Under the pieces are notes generated by a model. The model was not told where the DNA came from. It made no database searches and saw only the letters and a program-made list of their open reading frames with translations. DNA of 64,000 nucleotides. It comes from Haloarcula halobia (GTDB lineage Archaea > Halobacteriota > Halobacteria > Halobacteriales > Haloarculaceae). Shown here in pieces: positions 60,253 to 64,000 of the stretch; position 1 is the first letter of the stretch; each line of letters opens with the position of its first letter. The DNA is taken from assembly GCF_029338255.1 (NCBI RefSeq), contig NZ_CP119787.1, positions 372,001-436,000 of the forward strand, written 5' to 3'. Both the position numbers and the translations under genes were made by a program.

Positions 60253-61818
60253 ATGACCGACGAATCCAACGACCACGACACCGACGACGGCCCGACGTCC
60301 GGCGAGAGTGGCCCGCTCGACGACTCGTCGAACCTCCTCGACCGTTCTGGCGCCGACCGGTCTGGCACGCCGGACCTCGACGACATCGTGCTCGACAATC
60401 TCGACACTGGCGACGAGGACGCCTCGGACGAGGCCTCCCGCGGCCTGTTCGACGACCTCCTCGAGGGTGAACCAATCTTCGAGAACAAGGAGGTGCTCAG
60501 GCCGTCGTACACCCCGCACAAACTGCCCCACCGCGAGGAGCAGATCAACAACATGGCGACCATCCTCGTGACGGCCCTGCGGGGCGACACCCCGTCGAAC
60601 ATCCTCATCTACGGGAAGACCGGGACCGGCAAGACCGCCAGTGCGAAGTTCGTCAGCGAGGAACTCGAGACCACCTCCCAGAAGTACGAGGTCCCCTGCG
60701 AGGTCGAGTACATCAACTGCGAGGTGACCGACACCCAGTACCGGGTGCTCGCCCAGCTAGCGAACAAGTTCATCAACAAGAACCTCGGGGTCATCGAGGA
60801 CCGGCTCGCGGACCTCTCCGACCTGCGCTCGCGCGTGCGAGACGACTCCTCGGTGCTGGCCGAGACCTCGTTTGCGTCACTCGACGCACTCGAGGCGGAG
60901 ATCGACGCCCTCGAAGCGGACCGCGACGAGTTCGAGGAGGTGCCAATGACCGGGTGGCCCACCGACCGCGTCTACTCTTCCTTTTTCGACGCCGTCGACT
61001 ACCACGAGCGCGTTGTCGTCATCATGCTCGACGAGATCGACAAGCTCGTCGAGAAGTCCGGCGACGACACGCTCTACAACCTCTCGCGAATGAACTCCGA
61101 GCTGGAGAACTCGCGGGTCTCCATCATGGGCATCTCGAACGACCTGAAGTTCACCGACTTCTTGGACCCCCGCGTCAAGTCCAGCCTCGGCGAGGAGGAG
61201 ATCGTCTTCCCGCCCTACGACGCCAACCAGCTGCGCGACATCCTCCAGGCCCGGGCCGACGTCGCGTTCAAGGGCGACGCACTCTCGGACGACGTCATTC
61301 CCCTGTGTGCGGCCTTCGCGGCCCAGGAACACGGCGACGCCCGCCGGGCGCTGGACCTCCTGCGGACGGCGGGGGAACTCGCCGAGCGCGACCAGACCGA
61401 CCACGTCGAGGAGGATCACGTCCGACAGGCCCAGGAGAAGATCGAACTCGACCGCGTGGTGGAGGTCGTCCGCACGCTCCCCACCCAGTCGAAGATCGTC
61501 CTCTTTGCCATCATCCTCCTGGAGAAAAACGGCGTGCGCAACATCAACACCGGCGAGGTGTTCAACATCTACAAGAACCTCTGTGAGGAGATCGACGCCG
61601 ACGTGCTGACTCAGCGCCGCGTCACGGACCTCATCTCTGAACTGGACATGCTCGGCATCGTCAACGCCGTCGTCGTCTCGAAGGGGCGCTACGGCCGGAC
61701 CAAGGAGATCTCGCTGTCGGTCCCGACAGACGAGACGGAGGCCGTGTTGCTCTCTGACTCCCGGCTGGGCGACATCGAGGACGTCCAGCCGTTCGTCCAG
61801 GCACGCTTCGACAACTGA
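60253..61818 (+). CDS. orc1: Orc1/Cdc6 replication initiator
   Basis: This 521-residue protein starts MTDESNDHDTDDGPTSGESG. An acidic N-terminal extension of about 75 residues leads to an AAA+ domain with Walker A GKTGTGKT (121-128), Walker B VVIMLDEIDKL and sensor-type ISNDLKF. A C-terminal winged helix follows (VRNINTGEVFNIYKNLCEEID, QRRVTDLISELDMLG). It binds ORBs and loads the MCM helicase. Linked to its own origin, as for the essential haloarchaeal initiator (orc1/cdc6A). Confidence 0.95.
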   Translation: MTDESNDHDTDDGPTSGESGPLDDSSNLLDRSGADRSGTPDLDDIVLDNLDTGDEDASDEASRGLFDDLLEGEPIFENKEVLRPSYTPHKLPHREEQINNMATILVTALRGDTPSNILIYGKTGTGKTASAKFVSEELETTSQKYEVPCEVEYINCEVTDTQYRVLAQLANKFINKNLGVIEDRLADLSDLRSRVRDDSSVLAETSFASLDALEAEIDALEADRDEFEEVPMTGWPTDRVYSSFFDAVDYHERVVVIMLDEIDKLVEKSGDDTLYNLSRMNSELENSRVSIMGISNDLKFTDFLDPRVKSSLGEEEIVFPPYDANQLRDILQARADVAFKGDALSDDVIPLCAAFAAQEHGDARRALDLLRTAGELAERDQTDHVEEDHVRQAQEKIELDRVVEVVRTLPTQSKIVLFAIILLEKNGVRNINTGEVFNIYKNLCEEIDADVLTQRRVTDLISELDMLGIVNAVVVSKGRYGRTKEISLSVPTDETEAVLLSDSRLGDIEDVQPFVQARFDN

Positions 61819-61829
61819 CGCCGTTTCTC

Positions 61830-61909
61830 ATACTGCCGGCTGTACGTTCGTACCAATTCTCGGCACCCCGGGGTGCCGAGTATTTTCTACACGTTACAGC
61901 CGGCAGTAT
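61830..61909. terminator. Nested palindrome between convergent orc1 and signal-peptidase genes
   Basis: Outer arms atactgccggctgta (61830-61844) and tacagccggcagtat (61895-61909) are exact complements. Inside, 61859-61880 is a perfect 22-base palindrome (ctcggcacccc and its complement) followed by tattttc. It starts 12 bp after the orc1 stop, and its last base is the stop codon edge of the leftward gene. It can fold on both strands and probably ends transcription from both sides. Confidence 0.75.
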
Positions 61910-62628
61910 CAGGCTCCCGCTTCGAACCCCGTCGCCGCGCCGGGGCCGGCCGTCGTCGCATTCATTGACCCGGCGTTCGGCGGGCGGGCGGCCGCCTGAT
62001 TCCAGCGGAGGCGGATCTGGCCAAGCACCGGCACCCGCAGTTCCGCGGTGCCCACGACCCACTCGGGTTTCACCGGGGCGCTGATGACGGCCGACCCGAC
62101 CTGGTCGTAGCGGGCGTTGTTGTCACCTTTCGTGATGAACCCGGCGTGGGGGGCCGGACAGTTCGATAGTTCCGCACAGCTCTTTGCGTCCCCGATGTCG
62201 CTGGGGTCGGCGCGGTCGTACCAGTTCTCGCCCCGGTCGACCCACAGCATCGCGCGGTGGATGATGGGCGTCGCCCGCCGGTTCCCGTCGGGGGCGTAGA
62301 CGATGACGTCGCCGGTCCCCTGGAACCGGACGTAGGTGCTGGTGTCGGCCGCCGTCGTCACGCCGTGGCGTGCGTCCGGCCCGGGGAAGCGCTCTTCGTC
62401 CATGACGAACACCAGGTCGCCCGTGTCGATGTGGGGTTCCATGCTCGGGCTCTCGATGGCCACCAGCGGGGGCCAGACGCCGCTGACCGAGAACAGTAAC
62501 AGCCCAACCAGGAGGACGGCGCTGGCGCTGCTGATGACGTCTGTCACGTACACCATCGCGCCGCGGCGGTCGGCCTCGTCCGTCGACGCCTCCTCACCGA
62601 CGGCCGAGCGGCGCTCGTCCCCGGACAT
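61909..62628 (-). CDS. Type I signal peptidase (S26, Sec11-like), copy A
   Basis: This 239-residue protein has one N-terminal membrane helix (SASAVLLVGLLLFSVSGVWPPLVA). The catalytic Ser is in IESPSMEPHIDTGD, the second residue is His in PIIHRAMLW (archaeal/ER type rather than bacterial Lys), and the Asp box is FITKGDNNARYDQ. It removes signal peptides outside the membrane. A Cys pair (CAELSNC) may form a disulphide. A close paralogue lies directly upstream. Confidence 0.9.
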   Translation of the reverse strand: MSGDERRSAVGEEASTDEADRRGAMVYVTDVISSASAVLLVGLLLFSVSGVWPPLVAIESPSMEPHIDTGDLVFVMDEERFPGPDARHGVTTAADTSTYVRFQGTGDVIVYAPDGNRRATPIIHRAMLWVDRGENWYDRADPSDIGDAKSCAELSNCPAPHAGFITKGDNNARYDQVGSAVISAPVKPEWVVGTAELRVPVLGQIRLRWNQAAARPPNAGSMNATTAGPGAATGFEAGA

Positions 62629-62657
62629 TCCTATCGCGGTTTGTCAGAGGCGCGGTA

Positions 62658-63371
62658 TCAACTTTCCGCTGTCCGGACCGCCGTTGTGCCGTTGGCGGGT
62701 CTGATCGGCGTCGGTACGGTCTCGGGGTCGCTCGTTTGCGTCCCGGCCCCGGCCACTGCCTGCGAGCGCAGGCGGACCCAGCCCAGGTCGGGGAGGCGGA
62801 CCTCGCCGGTCCCGATGACCCACGACGGGCGGACAACGGTGCTCGTGGTGCCGGCCTGATCGTACTCGGCGTTGAAGTCCCCCTTCGTGACGAACCCGGC
62901 GTGGGGGGCCGGACAGTTCCGCAGCTCCGCGCAGTCGGTCGCCGTCCCGACGGCGTCGGGGTCGGCGCGGTCGTACCAGTTCTCGCCCCGGTCGACCCAC
63001 AGCATCGCACGGTGGATGATGGGCGTCGCCGACGCGTCGCCGTCGGGCATGAACACGATGACGTCGCCCGGGCGACCGAACGCGACGTACCCGTCCTGTT
63101 CGCCGGCCGCCGCCGTCACGACGCCGTGGCGTGCGTCCGGCCCGGGGAAGCGCTCCTCGTCCATGACGAACACCATGTCGCCCGTCTCGATGTTCGGGGT
63201 CATGCTGGCGCTCTCGATGGCCACCAGCGGGGGCCAGACGCCGCTGACCGCAAAGAGGAACAGGCCGACCAGGCAGACGGCGACGACGGCGCTCGCGAGC
63301 TCGGTGGCGAGGTGGCCGGCCGCTCCCCCCGACCGGTCGTCTCGCCCGGCAGGTCCGCCGTCGCCGTCCAT
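62658..63371 (-). CDS. Type I signal peptidase (S26, Sec11-like), copy B
   Basis: From MDGDGGPAGRDDRSGG the protein has 237 residues. It carries the same motifs as copy A: IESASMTPNIETGD (Ser), PIIHRAMLW (His), FVTKGDFNAEYDQ (Asp) and the CAELRNC pair. DNA identity with copy A is long (for example around gacgccgtggcgtgcgtccg), showing a tandem duplication. The upstream in-frame extension is not protein-like. Divergent from the DP1 gene, 78 bp between starts. Confidence 0.9.
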   Translation of the reverse strand: MDGDGGPAGRDDRSGGAAGHLATELASAVVAVCLVGLFLFAVSGVWPPLVAIESASMTPNIETGDMVFVMDEERFPGPDARHGVVTAAAGEQDGYVAFGRPGDVIVFMPDGDASATPIIHRAMLWVDRGENWYDRADPDAVGTATDCAELRNCPAPHAGFVTKGDFNAEYDQAGTTSTVVRPSWVIGTGEVRLPDLGWVRLRSQAVAGAGTQTSDPETVPTPIRPANGTTAVRTAES

Positions 63372-63449
63372 CACTGGTCCGGATAGTCGGGAGCGGGCTA
63401 TCAATGTTGGGTCCGCTATCCTTTTGCCCGCCCACACTGAGTAGGGAGT

Positions 63450-64000
63450 GTGCCCCTGGAGACGCCGGCACGAATCGTCAGGGAACTCGCCAGCCGCGGC
63501 TACAACGCCGAGCGGGAAGCGGTGACGCGCCTCGCGGACGCGCCGGACCCCGCGGCCGCGCTCGACCGTGCACTGGAAACGATGCCCGCGGACGCGCTGA
63601 AACTGACGACCGATCACGTCGACGCCGTCCTCGAGAGCCACGCAGAACGCCGCGAATCCCACCGTGGCCAGTCGGAACCCGGCGGAACTGGGGCCGACTC
63701 CGAAACCGAACGATACCCCCCTGTTTCGACTGGAACGGCGGCGCCGAACCCGCCCGACGACGGTGGGGCCGTTCCACACGAAACAGGGGGGTCTCGGGAC
63801 GTCGACCTCTCGCTTCGTGCCGTCGAGGTCGCCAACGACATGACCGGCGACTCGACGGGGACCGGCGAGTACGCCGATTTCGTCGCCGTCTTCCGGGACC
63901 GCTACGAGAAGCTCGCGAGCAAGCTCCGCGGGCGGGTCAACCACCGGCCGACAGATGCCATCGAGGCGATGGGCGGGGGCAGCGAGGCGGCGCTTATCGG
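63450..64000 (+). CDS. polB: DNA polymerase D small subunit DP1 (N-terminal part, runs off window)
   Basis: From GTG at 63450, 183 codons are visible. The N-terminal helical domain (PARIVRELASRGYNAEREAV) is followed by a low-complexity linker and then VEVANDMTGDSTGTGEYADFVAVFRDRYEKLASKLRGR, matching haloarchaeal DP1 before the OB-fold. The phosphoesterase (exonuclease) domain would lie beyond the window. The linker is encoded by an inverted pair of ORB-like sequences (63717-63796). DP1 partners the polC product. Confidence 0.88.
   Translation, partial: MPLETPARIVRELASRGYNAEREAVTRLADAPDPAAALDRALETMPADALKLTTDHVDAVLESHAERRESHRGQSEPGGTGADSETERYPPVSTGTAAPNPPDDGGAVPHETGGSRDVDLSLRAVEVANDMTGDSTGTGEYADFVAVFRDRYEKLASKLRGRVNHRPTDAIEAMGGGSEAALI
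63717..63736 (-). repeat. ORB-like element inside the DP1 gene, left copy
   Basis: Reverse strand gttccagtcgaaacaggggg shares 14 consecutive bases (gttccagtcgaaac) with ORB 1, then a G-run. It encodes part of PPVSTGT in DP1. Confidence 0.75.
63771..63796 (+). repeat. ORB-like element inside the DP1 gene, right copy
   Basis: gttccacacgaaacaggggg followed by gtctcg is close to ORB 2 and to the left copy. It points away from the left copy, like the pair around the unwinding region, but the 34-bp spacer is GC-rich. It encodes VPHETGGS in DP1. Confidence 0.75.

Noticed and set aside
1-64000. CRISPR array, rRNA operon or insertion sequence
   Set aside because: No regularly spaced 25-37-bp repeats, no rRNA sequence and no transposase was found in the window; the only mobile-element enzymes are the two tyrosine recombinases.

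Overview
The window is chromosomal DNA from an extremely halophilic archaeon. The evidence is high GC, very acidic proteins, TATA boxes about 27 bases ahead of start codons (leaderless transcripts), and archaeal genes such as purO, both PolD subunits, orc1/cdc6, hef and a LysW-type arginine pathway. The malate dehydrogenase at 56443-57357 reads almost the same as the well-studied Haloarcula marismortui enzyme, so a member of the Haloarculaceae is likely (inference).

Left part (1-19334). A truncated HalOD1-domain gene is followed by an integrated element of about 18.75 kb. Its ends are two identical 16-bp copies of the anticodon arm of a tRNA-Gln(CUG) gene, at 539-554 and 19293-19308. The host tRNA is cut in two: its 3' half lies at 508-554 and its 5' half at 19293-19334. 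The element carries an intact tRNA-Gln(CUG) at 19044-19116 with different but still paired stems. Cargo: a tyrosine recombinase beside the left end, a restriction-modification cluster (m5C methyltransferase, two PD-(D/E)XK nuclease candidates, a thymine-mismatch-glycosylase-like HhH-GPD protein and an EVE-like protein), a second short recombinase, two paralogous winged-helix proteins, a large winged-helix protein, a DUF433 protein, a Bles03-like protein and many small acidic proteins. Its base composition is visibly more AT-rich than the flanks, and several short motifs recur only within it.

Middle (19469-57418). Housekeeping genes: purO, a phosphoesterase, lysC and thrC, a halocyanin-fusion lipoprotein and an SDR oxidoreductase. 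Next comes a nine-gene leftward arginine cluster, argG-argH-lysW-lysX-argC-argB-argD-argE-argF, which builds arginine on the LysW carrier protein and so needs no N-acetylation. Then polC (PolD large subunit, no intein), serA, a four-CBS protein with glyS, a dolichol-kinase-like protein, hef and mdh.

Right part (57418-64000). This is the chromosomal origin region: oapC, oapB and oapA run leftward from a 1.1-kb non-coding region with an AT-rich unwinding segment and origin recognition boxes (ORBs), and orc1/cdc6 runs rightward. Beyond orc1 lie a nested palindrome, two tandem type I signal peptidases and the start of the PolD small subunit (DP1). The first part of DP1 contains a further inverted pair of ORB-like sequences inside the coding region.

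The most unusual points are the element that breaks a tRNA gene while supplying a replacement, the methyltransferase paired with a deamination-repair glycosylase, the ORB pair inside the DP1 gene, and a possible leaderless small ORF ahead of orc1.
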